Origin: Bradyrhizobium acaciae
GTDB lineage: Bacteria > Pseudomonadota > Alphaproteobacteria > Rhizobiales > Xanthobacteraceae
NCBI RefSeq assembly: GCF_020889785.1
Contig: NZ_JACMYK010000020.1
Location: forward strand, 17,072-81,071
Direction of reading: 5' to 3'
DNA: 64,000 nt
The position numbers were made by a program, and so were the translations under genes. Of the stretch, positions 16,626 to 25,877 are shown piece by piece. Positions within the stretch are counted from its first letter, which is position 1; the number at the start of each line of letters is the position of its first letter. The notes under the pieces are model-generated. The model searched no databases. It worked only from the letters and a program-made list of their open reading frames with translations, and had not been told where the DNA came from.

Positions 16626-18983
16626 CTATTCGGACACGACATAGGTGTAGAAGCGGATGCGGCCGGCGTCGTCGATCTCCTTGTAGATGCCCTGGACCTC
16701 GACCTCGAAGCCGGGGAACGCATTGAAGCTCGCCTCGAACATCTTGAGATAATCGATCATCGGCTTGCTGCGTTCCGACAGCCGTTCGCCGGGCACGATG
16801 GTCGCGATGCCGGGCGGATAGACCACGAACGGCGTCGCGGCGATGCGACCGTAGATCTGGTCGATCGGCAGATAGTCGACGTCGTTGCGGATCAGATATT
16901 GCGCCGCCTGCCGCGGTGACATCGCGATCTCAGGCAGATGCTCGGGCAGGAATTGCTTGGCCTGCAGCGTGCTGACGCCGCCGTCGCGGAAGAAGCGGTG
17001 CATGTCCCCGCAGAGGTCGCGCAGCCGCACCCCGGTGTAGCGTTGCGGGCGGCGGCGGAAGAATTCGGGGATGACGTCCTCGACCAGCGCGTTGTCGTCG
17101 TGCAGCTTCTTGAAGGCGACGAGCCCGGACACCAGCGTGCCGGCCTTGCTGGCCTCGACGCCCGGCGTCAGCAGGAAGAGCAGGGAGTTGAGGTCGTTCT
17201 TCTCGGCGACGATCTGGTTCTCGCGCAGATATTGCGCCACCACGGGCGCGGGGATGCCGTGATCGGCATAGGCGCCGGTGGCGTGATCGAAACCCGGCGT
17301 CAGCAGAGTGAGCTTGTTCGGGTCGGTCATGGCGAAGCCTTCCGTCAACTCGGGGAAGCCATGCCAGGTCTGGCCCGGACTGAGCTGCCAGTAGGACGGA
17401 TTGGTCGCGAGCTGATCGGTCGAGATCGTCTCCCAGGCGACATTGTGCACGCCGCCTTCGCGGGCGACGTCCGGAATCATCACGCGGTCCGGCACGAACG
17501 GCTCGAAAAACCAGCGCCGCTCCGCGCGCATCTCCTTCTCCTCGAACTCGCGTTTGACGGCGCGGATCTTCTTGCGCAGCTCGATGCCGAGCCGGATCGT
17601 GTCGTCCCACAAGACTTCGCCGGAGCGGCCCTTCATCATCTGCGCGCCGACGTCGAGCGAGGCGAAGATCGGGTAGAACGGCGAGGTCGAGGCGTGCTGC
17701 ATGAAGCTTTCGTTGAAGCGGCGGTGCTCGACCCGGCGCTTCTGGCCCTTGATGTGGCGGTCGCGGATGTGGATCTGCGAGGCCTGCGAGAAGCTCGCGA
17801 GCTGCTTGTGGGTCGATTGCGTGGCGATGATGCCGGGCGCCTCGGGGCCGAGATTGGCGAGCCCCATCGCGAACCGGCCGGCATAGATCGGGTGGAACTT
17901 CATGAAGCCGGCCCAGGCCTCGTCGAACAGGATGTAGTCGCAGAGATGGCCGATCCGCTTCAGGATCATCTCGGCGGAGTGGATGGTGCCGTCATAGGTG
18001 CACTGCTCGACCACGGCGACGCGGAACGGGCGCTCCTTCTTCCAGGCGTTCTCGTCCCTGACCAGCGGGTGCTTGCGGATGTGGTCGCGCAGCGTGCCCT
18101 CGTCGAGCAGGTCCCAGCGCATCGGGCCGATCAGGCCCCAGGCGTTGCGCACCGTCGGCACATAGACCGGGATGCCGCCGCCGATCAGCAGCGCGCCGTG
18201 ATGGGCCGCCTTGTGGTTGTTGCGGTCGAACAGCACGAGGTCGCCGTCGGTGACCAGCGAGCCGAGCGCGACCTTGTTGGAGGTCGAGGTGCCGTTGAGC
18301 ACGAAATAGGTCTTCTCGGCGCCGAAAATCTTTGCCGCTTCCTTCTGCGCCCGGAGCGCCGGCCCCTCATGGGTGAGGAGGTCACCGAGGTCGAGCACGG
18401 AATTGTCGAGGTCGTCGCGGAACACGGCTTCGCCGAGATGCTCGACGAACACCCGGCCGATCGGGCTGCGGCTGTAGAACACGCCGCCATTGTGACCCGG
18501 ACAGGTCCAGAGCTGGTTGCCTTCCTCGGCATAGTCGACCAGCGCGCCGAAGAACGGCGTCTTCAGGTTCTCGGCATATTGCTTCAGCCTGGAGATCAGG
18601 TTCTTGGCGATGAAGGACGGGGTTTCCTCGGACAGGAACACGTAGCCGTCGATGAAATCCAGCACCTCGACCGGCAGGTCCTCGAACCGCTTGCGCCGGA
18701 TCAGCAGGAGGATCGGGAAGTCCAGCCCCCGCCGGCGCATCAGGTTGATCAGCGCCGCGGTCTTGCCCTCAAGACCCTTCTTGCCCCAGTCGACCACCAT
18801 GCAGCCGATCGCAGCATCCGTCTGCACCGCGATCTCGGCATCTTCCAGCTTGCGGGCGCGGACCACCTCGAAGCCGGAACGCTCGATTTCGGCGATGATC
18901 TGGTTGAATCGGATGCCTTCGAGGTCGTCGGCCTCGAAAACCGGCGCGGCGAACAGGAAGTTGAAGCGTTTGAAATAGTCCAT
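16626..18983 (-). CDS. Orn/Lys/Arg decarboxylase class I (PLP-dependent)
   Basis: The 785-residue protein has an N-terminal receiver-like wing domain (about 1-130), a major PLP domain containing the Schiff-base lysine in STHKQLASFSQAS and the LFDEAWAGF aspartate, and a C-terminal domain beginning near TPGVEASKAGTL. Such enzymes make agmatine, cadaverine or putrescine; residues that separate the three substrates cannot be judged here. The start at 18983 (MDYFKRFNFLF) is the family-typical N-terminus, preceded by a poor ribosome-binding site. It is the first gene of a pair with the GNAT acetyltransferase. Confidence 0.9.
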   Translation of the reverse strand: MDYFKRFNFLFAAPVFEADDLEGIRFNQIIAEIERSGFEVVRARKLEDAEIAVQTDAAIGCMVVDWGKKGLEGKTAALINLMRRRGLDFPILLLIRRKRFEDLPVEVLDFIDGYVFLSEETPSFIAKNLISRLKQYAENLKTPFFGALVDYAEEGNQLWTCPGHNGGVFYSRSPIGRVFVEHLGEAVFRDDLDNSVLDLGDLLTHEGPALRAQKEAAKIFGAEKTYFVLNGTSTSNKVALGSLVTDGDLVLFDRNNHKAAHHGALLIGGGIPVYVPTVRNAWGLIGPMRWDLLDEGTLRDHIRKHPLVRDENAWKKERPFRVAVVEQCTYDGTIHSAEMILKRIGHLCDYILFDEAWAGFMKFHPIYAGRFAMGLANLGPEAPGIIATQSTHKQLASFSQASQIHIRDRHIKGQKRRVEHRRFNESFMQHASTSPFYPIFASLDVGAQMMKGRSGEVLWDDTIRLGIELRKKIRAVKREFEEKEMRAERRWFFEPFVPDRVMIPDVAREGGVHNVAWETISTDQLATNPSYWQLSPGQTWHGFPELTEGFAMTDPNKLTLLTPGFDHATGAYADHGIPAPVVAQYLRENQIVAEKNDLNSLLFLLTPGVEASKAGTLVSGLVAFKKLHDDNALVEDVIPEFFRRRPQRYTGVRLRDLCGDMHRFFRDGGVSTLQAKQFLPEHLPEIAMSPRQAAQYLIRNDVDYLPIDQIYGRIAATPFVVYPPGIATIVPGERLSERSKPMIDYLKMFEASFNAFPGFEVEVQGIYKEIDDAGRIRFYTYVVSE

Positions 18984-19237
18984 GCGTGTCCCCGAACTGG
19001 TCCGGCGCTGACGTGTCGGCACAATTCATGACAAACAGATGACAATGGGGAGCGCAACGCATCGAATTGGCTTTTTGGAGCCTCGGCCCTCACGGCGCGG
19101 CCTCTGCGAACATCCAGATCGAACCGGGGGCAGGCGACAAGCGCGGCCCAAAGGCGTAGCCCGGACGAGCGACAACGACATCCGGGCCCGGCCTCTCCCC
19201 CGCATATCGCTTTCGCTCATGCAGACTGCAAGCTCGC

Positions 19238-19852
19238 TCAGTACACCAGGCTCGTACCCGGCGGCTTCTCCAGCGCCGCCGCCAGCGAACGATACTCCTC
19301 GCAGTCGGTCCCGCAGATCGCGGCGATCCGGCTCAGGTGATACTGCGCGGCATCGCGGTTGCCCTGTTCGATCTGCCACAGGCCGTAATAGTTCCAGGTC
19401 AGGACATGGTTCGGATCAGCCTTCAGCGCGCGCTCGTACCAGACCTGCGACTGCTTGTAGTCGCCGAGCTTGCGGTAGGAGTAGCCGATTAGATTGGCGA
19501 CGTTCGGATGATCGTCGTTGCCGAGCGCATGCAGCTGCTCGATCGCGGCGGCGTAGTCGTTATGCTCGTAGATCGTCGAATAGGCCGCGCGATAGCCGTC
19601 GCGGAACGCGGGATCCTCGAAGCTGGACTGCTTGACCGGCTTCTTCACCCTGTGCGTGGTCTTTCTGTCCTTCTGCTGGGGATAGGCCGGCGCGGGGGTG
19701 CTATAGCTCGACCCATAGAGTTCTCCGCCGCCTGCTCCTCCGCCGCCACCACCGCCTCCGCCGGCGGCGAGGGCGGCCTGCTGTGGGGACAGGATGATCG
19801 GCGCTGTCAGAACTGCCGCAAGCATTGCGAGCTTCATCGATGACTTGATCAT
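19238..19852 (-). CDS. Exported TPR-like protein with glycine-rich linker
   Basis: The 204-residue product has a signal peptide, a Gly-rich run after residue 29, a basic stretch (KDRKTTHRVKKPVK) and a C-terminal half with two tetratricopeptide-like repeats (NVANLIGYSYRKLGDYKQSQ and VLTWNYYGLWQIEQGNRDAA). It ends EYRSLAAALEKPPGTSLVY. The gene at 57044-57595 encodes a clear paralogue with the same ending. The start at 19852 follows GGGAGG. Function is unknown; TPRs suggest protein binding in the periplasm. Confidence 0.8.
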   Translation of the reverse strand: MIKSSMKLAMLAAVLTAPIILSPQQAALAAGGGGGGGGGAGGGELYGSSYSTPAPAYPQQKDRKTTHRVKKPVKQSSFEDPAFRDGYRAAYSTIYEHNDYAAAIEQLHALGNDDHPNVANLIGYSYRKLGDYKQSQVWYERALKADPNHVLTWNYYGLWQIEQGNRDAAQYHLSRIAAICGTDCEEYRSLAAALEKPPGTSLVY

Positions 19853-20100
19853 GCGCACCTCCCGAGTAGACATGGACAGTCGTTAGTCTGAAGCACTAAC
19901 TCCCGGTCGCGGGAGACATTCCGCGCGTTCTGAAAAATTGTTGCCGATGCGGCAATCGCACTGTCGCTTCCGGACCCCGGGCTTGCGCGTGTGCGCCGTT
20001 TTGTTCCTGCTATCGAACGATGGAGCCGAAACTAACATCGATGTTAGAATTGCAAGCATATCTTCAGTGTGTGTCTGGCGCGCAGCGACAAGGACAAGCG

Positions 20101-20487
20101 ATGGTGAAAACGGATCTCGCCCAGATCTACCGGAACTACGTCACCTGTCTGAACCGGCAGGACTGGCCGCAGCTTGGCCAATTCGTCGGCGACGACGTGT
20201 CCCACAACGGCCGGCGGCTCGGGCTGTCAGGCTATCGTGCGATGCTGGAGCAGGATTTCCGCGACATCCCCGACCTTCGCTTTGACATCGTGCTGTTGAT
20301 TGCGGATGCGTCACGTGTCGCGAGCCGGCTGGCGTTCGACTGTTCGCCGGAGGGAAGATTCCTCGGCCTCGATGTCGATGGCAGGCGCGTCTCGTTTACC
20401 GAGAACGTGTTCTATGAATTCCGTGACGGCAAGATCGTGGAGGTCTGGTCAGTGATCGATAAGTTGGCGATCGAGGCGCAACTGTAA
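20101..20487 (+). CDS. SnoaL-like / NTF2-fold cyclase-like protein
   Basis: The 128-residue product reads as a single SnoaL-like domain: an N-terminal helix IYRNYVTCLNRQDWPQL, DDVSHNGRRLGLSGYRAML, then the DLRFDIVLLIADASRVASRL strand pair and a C-terminal FRDGKIVEVWSVIDK. It resembles ester cyclase/polyketide cyclase-like proteins. An upstream in-frame ATG at 20020 would add 27 residues, but 20101 has AAGGACAAG just before it. It is convergent with the broken cyclase gene. Confidence 0.75.
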   Translation: MVKTDLAQIYRNYVTCLNRQDWPQLGQFVGDDVSHNGRRLGLSGYRAMLEQDFRDIPDLRFDIVLLIADASRVASRLAFDCSPEGRFLGLDVDGRRVSFTENVFYEFRDGKIVEVWSVIDKLAIEAQL

Positions 20488-20505
20488 GCGACGACTCGCG
20501 CGGCG

Positions 20506-22238
20506 CTATTTCTGCTCCAGGTGCCAGGCGCCGTCCCAATCCGCCGCCGGCGGATTCTGCCTGAAGCTCGTGACGCGCGCTTTCATGGCGATCGACGGGC
20601 CGTCGCCCGGCGCCGCAGCCAGCGCCGCGGCGAAGGCTTGCTCGGCGTCGTCCCAGCGCTGCGCACGATAGGCGGCGAGACCGTCGGCATAATGCTGCCG
20701 CAACTCGGCCTGCGCCGGCGTCAATTCGTCCTTCTTGCCGATGATCTCGAACACCGCGACCGGCTGGGTCTGGCCGACGACGACGAGGCGGTCGACCTCG
20801 CGCAGTTCGATGGACGCGGCGCAGGCGCTCGCGGTGGCCTCCGAGATCAGGCTGCGGCTGCCGTAGAACTTGTTGGCGCCTTCAAGCCGCGAGGCGAGGT
20901 TCACGGTATCGCCGAGCACGGTGTAGCTCATCATGAATTCGGAGCCGATGCTGCCGACCAGCGCCTCGCCGGTGGCGATCCCGATCCTGATGTCGCAGTC
21001 GGCCGGGATCGCGCGCACGCCGAGCAGCTCGGGCAGATCCTTGCGCAGCTGGTTGACCTGTCCGATCATGTCGATGGCGGCAAGCGCCGCCAGATGGGTC
21101 TGCTCGGCCTCCTCGACGAAGGGGGCCCCCAATAGGCCATGATGGCGTCGCCGATGTATTTGTCTATGATGCCGCGATGCGCATGGACCGGCGCGGACAT
21201 GGTCGACAGATAGAGGTTCATGATCTTGACGAGGCCGCGCGGCGTCACGCCTTCGCTCAGGCTGGTGAAGCCCTTCATGTCGCAGAACATCACCGTCATG
21301 ATCCGGCGCTGTCCTTCGGTGGCTGCGACCGCCGGCTGCTCGAGCAGTCCCTCGGCGATCCGCGGATTGATGTAGCGGCCGAACGTCTCGCGGATGCGCT
21401 GGTTGTGGCGCAGCGTCTCGATCATGCGGTTGAAGGCGGCGGAGAGTTGACCGATCTCGTCCTGGGTCGTGATGGCGATGGCGCCGTCGAGGCGGCCCGC
21501 CTCGACCTCGCGGGTGCTCTCCAGCAGCCGCATCACCGGGCGGGTGATGCCGCTGCCGACCAGCATTGCGAACACGAAGCCGAGGATCGCGGCAATCGCG
21601 GTCACGACGCCGGAGATGATGATCGCCCGTTGCTGGGCACCCATCACCTTCGCCGCGGCCGAGGCGACCTGGGCCAGCATGTCGCCACGGATGCCCTCGA
21701 CCTTGTTGCTGAAGTCGTCGCGCAGGGCGTCGGCGCGGAGCGTGGTCGCTTTCGCGGCCGCGAACTCCTGGGCATCGAGTTGCTCGAGCAGCGTCTTGTT
21801 CTCTGCGTTCAGGCGCATCAAGAGGTCGTTGACGGCATTGTCGATGCGGTCATCGAGGCGTCCGAGCGCTGCATTGTCTGACGGCGTCGAGGGATCGGCG
21901 ATGATCGCATCGATCAGCACGCGCGCGGCATCGGCCTCGCGCTTGATCGTCGGCTCGATCTCGTCGAAGGTCTTGCGCGCCGCCGCGTAGCCGCCGTCTT
22001 CGTTCGGCGCCTGCATCTTGGCCATCATCATCCGGCGCATCGCCAAGGACCGCTCCAGCGAGCGGATGTTGACGCGGGCGAGATGGCCGTAGGCGGGGAT
22101 GTAGCGATTGGTGAGCTCGTCCAGGAGATGGCCGACCTGGCCGGCCATCACCATGGACAGCAGCGAGGTGATCACCGCGAGGACGATCAGTCCTGCGGCA
22201 ATGCCGACGATCTTCTGCCTGATCGAATTCCGAAACAT
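20506..22238 (-). pseudogene. HAMP-domain class III adenylate/guanylate cyclase with a frameshift
   Basis: From 22238 the frame encodes MFRNSIRQKIVG, a membrane helix, a periplasmic helical sensor of about 160 residues, a second membrane helix (about 193-215), a HAMP domain (RPVMRLLESTREVEAG) and the first half of a class III cyclase: FCDMKGFTSLSE and GDAIMAYWGPP with both metal Asps. The frame then shifts at the C5 run of GGGGGCCCCC (minus strand, 21121-21125) into the frame that continues FVEEAEQTHLAA, RIGIATGEALVGSIGS, YTVLGDTVNLASRLEGANK and a C-terminal TPR-like tail, ending at 20506. One missing C restores a full-length protein of about 577 residues with every catalytic residue. It may be a true mutation, a sequencing error or a phase-variable tract. 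Confidence 0.8.
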
Positions 22239-22365
22239 GCCGAGCCCCGCCGCAGCTGCAATGAGCGGGTCACCCCCGCTGTGGCGGCGCACCAGCTAAT
22301 AGAGTTCCGCGGCCCGCGGTGCAAGCGACCGGCTCCTGCCATCCCGTGGCAAGATGGCGGGGCGG

Positions 22366-22920
22366 CTAGCGGATGCCCTCGTAGACCATCAGGCCGCGCG
22401 CGATCGCGAGCTTGCGCAGGGTCCGCGGGACGAGCCGTTCCTGGGGATGCAGATAACGCCACGAGGTCAGCACGAGGTCGTGCAGCCTGGTGACGTCGTC
22501 CTCGAACGGGGCGAGCAGGCCGGTGAGGCTCGCCGGCATATGGACGCGGGCGGTGAAGGGCAGCAGCAGCAATTCAAGGTGCGCCTTGGAGCCGGTTTCG
22601 GTCGTGGCGGTGACGCCGGCGATGGCCGGCACGGTCTCTTCGACGACGCAGGTGATGATGTCTTCGATTTCGCCACGGCTTTCGCCGGTGAACAGGGCCG
22701 AGAAGCTGCGGTTCTTGAGGTCGCAGCCGAGCAGGGCGGAGGTCCGGGTGCCGGCGACGCGGAAGGGAAAGCGGGTCTCGCCGTCATAGGACAGCACGAA
22801 GATGTCGGACAGCAACTCGCGCACCGCGGAGGGCTCGAACTCACTCCGGTCAGGTGCACGTGCGGCGCCGCGCTTCGCATTCCAATAGGCGAAGAAGTCG
22901 CGGCTGGAGCTGTGTTTCAT
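22366..22920 (-). CDS. PAS_5 family PAS domain protein
   Basis: The 184-residue product is a stand-alone PAS_5 protein of the kind frequent in Alphaproteobacteria: RDFFAYWNAKRG at the N-terminus, the central FVLSYDGETRFPFRVAGTRTSALLG core and a C-terminal TSWRYLHPQERLVPRTLRKL helix. No output domain is attached. It lies 127 bp upstream (in the minus direction) of the cyclase gene, so a functional link is possible but unproven. Ligand and role are unknown. Confidence 0.8.
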   Translation of the reverse strand: MKHSSSRDFFAYWNAKRGAARAPDRSEFEPSAVRELLSDIFVLSYDGETRFPFRVAGTRTSALLGCDLKNRSFSALFTGESRGEIEDIITCVVEETVPAIAGVTATTETGSKAHLELLLLPFTARVHMPASLTGLLAPFEDDVTRLHDLVLTSWRYLHPQERLVPRTLRKLAIARGLMVYEGIR

Positions 22921-23089
22921 CTAAAGAACCTTGCCCGGCGCCGGTCTCGGCGGGACACTTCTGTCCCGGTTTTGCTCAGGCGCCTTCCCTTCTCTGTTGT
23001 GCAGGGAAGGCTGTGCAGCGTCCATGCCGTGGCCGCGGTTTGGGCAGCTTATCGGCAGCTTTGTGTTGTTAACGTAAATTTAACTATGT

Positions 23090-23295
23090 CCTTGGCGCCG
23101 GTGCGAGGTCCGAATAGGGTCCACGCGTTCCCGTTCGCCGGCTGCCCCAAGCACCGGCGTGGTTGATACACAGGTGGCGTCAAACAGTTTGGTCATCGTG
23201 CGGGGAGGGGTGGGGATGGTCTCCCGATCCCTCTGGGGCACGACAAGACCAGCCGATCAGGGAGGGCGTTCTCAGCGCCCTCCCTTTCCTTTCTG
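23090..23295 (+). ncRNA. Candidate structured small RNA ending in a strong terminator
   Basis: The 488-bp space between the PAS_5 gene (minus) and the rhomboid gene (plus) has no good ORF but shows nested plus-strand structure. CGCCGGTG near 23094 pairs with CACCGGCG near 23153-23160. GGTC (23191-23194) and CGTGC (23197-23201) pair with GCACG (23238-23242) and GACC (23247-23250). GGGAT (23213-23217) pairs with ATCCC (23227-23231). Then comes a perfect terminator at 23260-23284. An AT-rich stretch (TTAACGTAAATTTAACTATG, 23068-23087) could hold the promoter. It may instead be a structured 5' leader with attenuator for the rhomboid gene. I do not recognise an Rfam family. Confidence 0.4.
23260..23295 (+). 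terminator. Rho-independent terminator
   Basis: A perfect 9-bp stem GGGAGGGCG (23260-23268) / CGCCCTCCC (23276-23284) with a 7-base loop is followed by TTTCCTTTCT. It terminates a plus-strand transcript that contains no recognisable protein gene upstream, which is the main argument for the small RNA candidate. Confidence 0.75.
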
Positions 23296-23408
23296 TCGAT
23301 CCCGGCGCCGCGCGACGCCGGCTGTCCGATTTCGGGATTGTGCACTTGCACAGCGGTGCGAAAGCCGCCTATCTCTGATTCACAGCCGTATTCGAGGTCG
23401 CCGACCCC

Positions 23409-24206
23409 TTGGACTCCCATCCCGAATCCCCGCTCGCGCCGCCGCCGGAGGCGCCACGCGAGCCGATCCTGACCTTGCCGCCGGCGCTCACCGCCTACGT
23501 CGTGCTGATCGCGGTGATCCATCTGCGGGTGCTGCTGCCACCGGAGATGGAGAACTGGACCATCGATGTCTTCGGCTTCATCCCGAAGCGCTACGATTCG
23601 ACGCTGCTCGACATCACCTTTCCGGGCGGGGAGGGTGCCAAGGTCTGGACCTTCGTCACCTATTCGCTGCTGCACGCCAACCTCACCCATATCGGCTTCA
23701 ACGTGCTGTGGCTGTTGCCGTTCGGCAGCGCACTGGCACGCCGCTTCGGCGCGGTGCGCTTCTTTGTCTTCATGGCGGTGACGGCGGCCGCCGGCGCGCT
23801 CGCACATCTGTTGACCCATGAGCACGCGATCGCGCCGATGATCGGCGCGTCGGCTTCGGTGTCGGGAACGATGGCGGCGGCGATCCGCTTCGCCTTCGTG
23901 AAGGGCAGCTTCCTGTCGTTCAACCGGGGCGACGCCGAGGCGGCCGCCAAGGTGCCTGCGCTGTCGCTGTGGCGGGCGCTGCGCAACGGACGGGTGCTCG
24001 GCTTCCTGGCGATCTGGTTCGGCGTCAATATCCTGTTCGGCGCCACGTCGCTGTCGCTCGGCGGTGAGGACACGGTTGTCGCCTGGCAGGCTCATATCGG
24101 CGGCTTCCTCGCCGGGTTGCTGCTGTTCTCGTTGTTCGACCCGATCGCGCGCACGCGGGACGATGCTGCAGATGCGTCATCGGTCGATCAGTCGGGGCGC
24201 GTCTGA
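23409..24206 (+). CDS. Rhomboid family intramembrane serine protease
   Basis: The 265-residue protein has six to seven predicted membrane helices, the loop with SLLHANLTHIGFNVLWLLPFG, the catalytic serine region GASASVSG and the catalytic histidine in WQAHIGGFLAGLLLF. Rhomboids cleave membrane proteins within the bilayer. The proposed start is a TTG at 23409 with GAGGT upstream; no ATG fits before the first helix, so the N-terminus is uncertain. It sits downstream of the candidate RNA and terminator. Confidence 0.85.
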   Translation: MDSHPESPLAPPPEAPREPILTLPPALTAYVVLIAVIHLRVLLPPEMENWTIDVFGFIPKRYDSTLLDITFPGGEGAKVWTFVTYSLLHANLTHIGFNVLWLLPFGSALARRFGAVRFFVFMAVTAAAGALAHLLTHEHAIAPMIGASASVSGTMAAAIRFAFVKGSFLSFNRGDAEAAAKVPALSLWRALRNGRVLGFLAIWFGVNILFGATSLSLGGEDTVVAWQAHIGGFLAGLLLFSLFDPIARTRDDAADASSVDQSGRV

Positions 24207-24398
24207 TCGCCGCTTGCGGCTCGGTTCGAATTCCTCCATCATCTTTGCGACGCAGAAACAAAGCGGGCCGACAAAATCGAGCCCAGCTACTGACCGCGCC
24301 CCGGAACCGACATCGGCGCGGAACTGTTGATTGAAGACTCTGGCGAACAGGCTCGGCTCCGCTCAAGCGGGGCACGAACGGATTCAGGGAGGCCGACA

Positions 24399-24827
24399 AT
24401 GACGGTACGTTCCATTCTCGATGCAAAGGGCCATCAGGTCATGAGCGTCGCGCCCGACGCGAAGCTCTCGGCCGCGGTCAAGCTGCTCGGCGAACGCAAG
24501 ATCGGCGCGGTGCTGGTGATGGAGCAGGGCCGCATGGAGGGCATCCTGTCGGAGCGCGACATTGTGCGCGTGCTCAGCGAACGCGGCGCGGGCGCACTGG
24601 ACGAACCGGTCAGCGCGGTCATGACCAAGAAAGTCGTGAGCTGTCGCGAGACCGATACGGTCAGCGGCATCATGGAGATGATGACCACGGGAAAATTCCG
24701 CCACCTTCCTGTCGTCGAGGACGGCAAGGTGGTCGGGCTGATCTCGATCGGCGACATCGTCAAGCGCCGCGTGCAGGAATATGAGCGCGAGCAGGAAGCG
24801 CTGCGCGACTACATCAAGACCGCCTGA
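24399..24827 (+). CDS. CBS-pair domain protein
   Basis: The 142-residue product is two CBS motifs: residues about 10-65 (VMSVAPDAKLSAAVKLL...GILSERDIVR) and about 75-130 (VMTKKVVSCRETDTV...VVGLISIGDIVKRR), with a short charged C-terminal helix. Stand-alone CBS pairs bind adenosyl ligands such as AMP, ATP or NAD and modulate partner enzymes. The ATG at 24399 follows GGGAGG. It is convergent with the patatin gene (3 bases between the stops). Confidence 0.9.
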   Translation: MTVRSILDAKGHQVMSVAPDAKLSAAVKLLGERKIGAVLVMEQGRMEGILSERDIVRVLSERGAGALDEPVSAVMTKKVVSCRETDTVSGIMEMMTTGKFRHLPVVEDGKVVGLISIGDIVKRRVQEYEREQEALRDYIKTA

Positions 24828-24830
24828 GCG

Positions 24831-25877
24831 TTATTTCCCCGTGGTGCCTGCGCCGGTCGACGGCGGCGCCAGGACCTCGATCGCTTCCTCGATCGCGCCG
24901 ATGGCGCGTTCGGCCGCGCGGATGCCGTGTGCGATCAGGTCGTCGGCGCGGTGGAAGTCGAACCAGCCGATCTGACCGACCCGCGGCGAGATCAGCATGT
25001 CAGGCGGATCGCCGGCGAGGCGTGCGCGGGTGATGCGGTCCTGCATGATGTTGAAGGCGTCGACCATGACGCTGGAGATTCCGGGCCGGCTGGCGCTGCC
25101 GAAAAACTCCCGCTTCACGGTGCGTTCGGCGGAGAAGAAGCGGCCGAACCGGCGCTTCGGCGGCTCCGGCTCGATCTCCGCCTCGGCGGTCACCGCGACC
25201 GTCACCTCTGGCGCGGCCGACGGCCCGTGATTGTAGATCGTGGTCGAGTGCGCGAATACGTCGCTGGAGAGGTTCGCCGCAATGACGATCTCGGCGCCGA
25301 GCGCGCGCGCGGCCGAAACCGGCACCGGGTTGACCAGCGCACCGTCGACCAGCCAGCGGTCGCCGATCAGCACCGGCGCAAAAATGCCGGGCAGGGCGTA
25401 GGAGGCGCGCATGGCGTCGACCACGCGACCCTGGGTCAGCCAGATCTCGTGCCCGGTGCGGACTTCGGTTGCGACGCTGGCGAACTTGACGGAGAGGTCC
25501 TCGATCATGACCTGGCCCAGCGCCGCCTCGATCTCGGCGGCCAGCTTGGCGCCGCCGATCAGGCCGGAGCCGTTGAGGCGGATGTCGAGGTAGCCGAGCA
25601 CGCTGCGCGGCTGCAGGCTGCGGGCCCACTGTTCCAGCTTGTCGATATGGCCGGCCGCATAGGCGCCGCCGACCACGGACCCGATCGAGGTGCCGACCAC
25701 GACATTGGGGACGATGCCGTGGGCGAGCAGGGTCTTGATGATGCCGATATGGGCAAAGCCGCGCGCCGCGCCGCCGCCGAGCGCAAGCCCGATCACCGGC
25801 CGGCGAACCGGTCCAAGTCCTACCTTGTCGGGGCCGTCGGAGCTCTTGTGGCCTCGGCCCATCCAGCTATCCAACAC
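24831..25877 (-). CDS. Patatin-like phospholipase (RssA/NTE type)
   Basis: The 348-residue protein has the patatin oxyanion motif GGGAARGFAH, the nucleophile GTSIGS (GxSxG) and the DGAL active-site aspartate (LVDGALVNPVP). These make a Ser-Asp lipid acyl hydrolase dyad. A proline/acid-rich segment (about 225-255) and a long C-terminal helical part follow. Start is GTG at 25877 with AGGAGA upstream. A cytoplasmic location is likely as there is no signal peptide. Confidence 0.88.
   Translation of the reverse strand: MLDSWMGRGHKSSDGPDKVGLGPVRRPVIGLALGGGAARGFAHIGIIKTLLAHGIVPNVVVGTSIGSVVGGAYAAGHIDKLEQWARSLQPRSVLGYLDIRLNGSGLIGGAKLAAEIEAALGQVMIEDLSVKFASVATEVRTGHEIWLTQGRVVDAMRASYALPGIFAPVLIGDRWLVDGALVNPVPVSAARALGAEIVIAANLSSDVFAHSTTIYNHGPSAAPEVTVAVTAEAEIEPEPPKRRFGRFFSAERTVKREFFGSASRPGISSVMVDAFNIMQDRITRARLAGDPPDMLISPRVGQIGWFDFHRADDLIAHGIRAAERAIGAIEEAIEVLAPPSTGAGTTGK

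Noticed and set aside
23159..23821. Plus-strand ORF from 23159 read as a protein gene
   Set aside because: It passes through the terminator and overlaps the rhomboid gene in another frame with Arg-rich composition.
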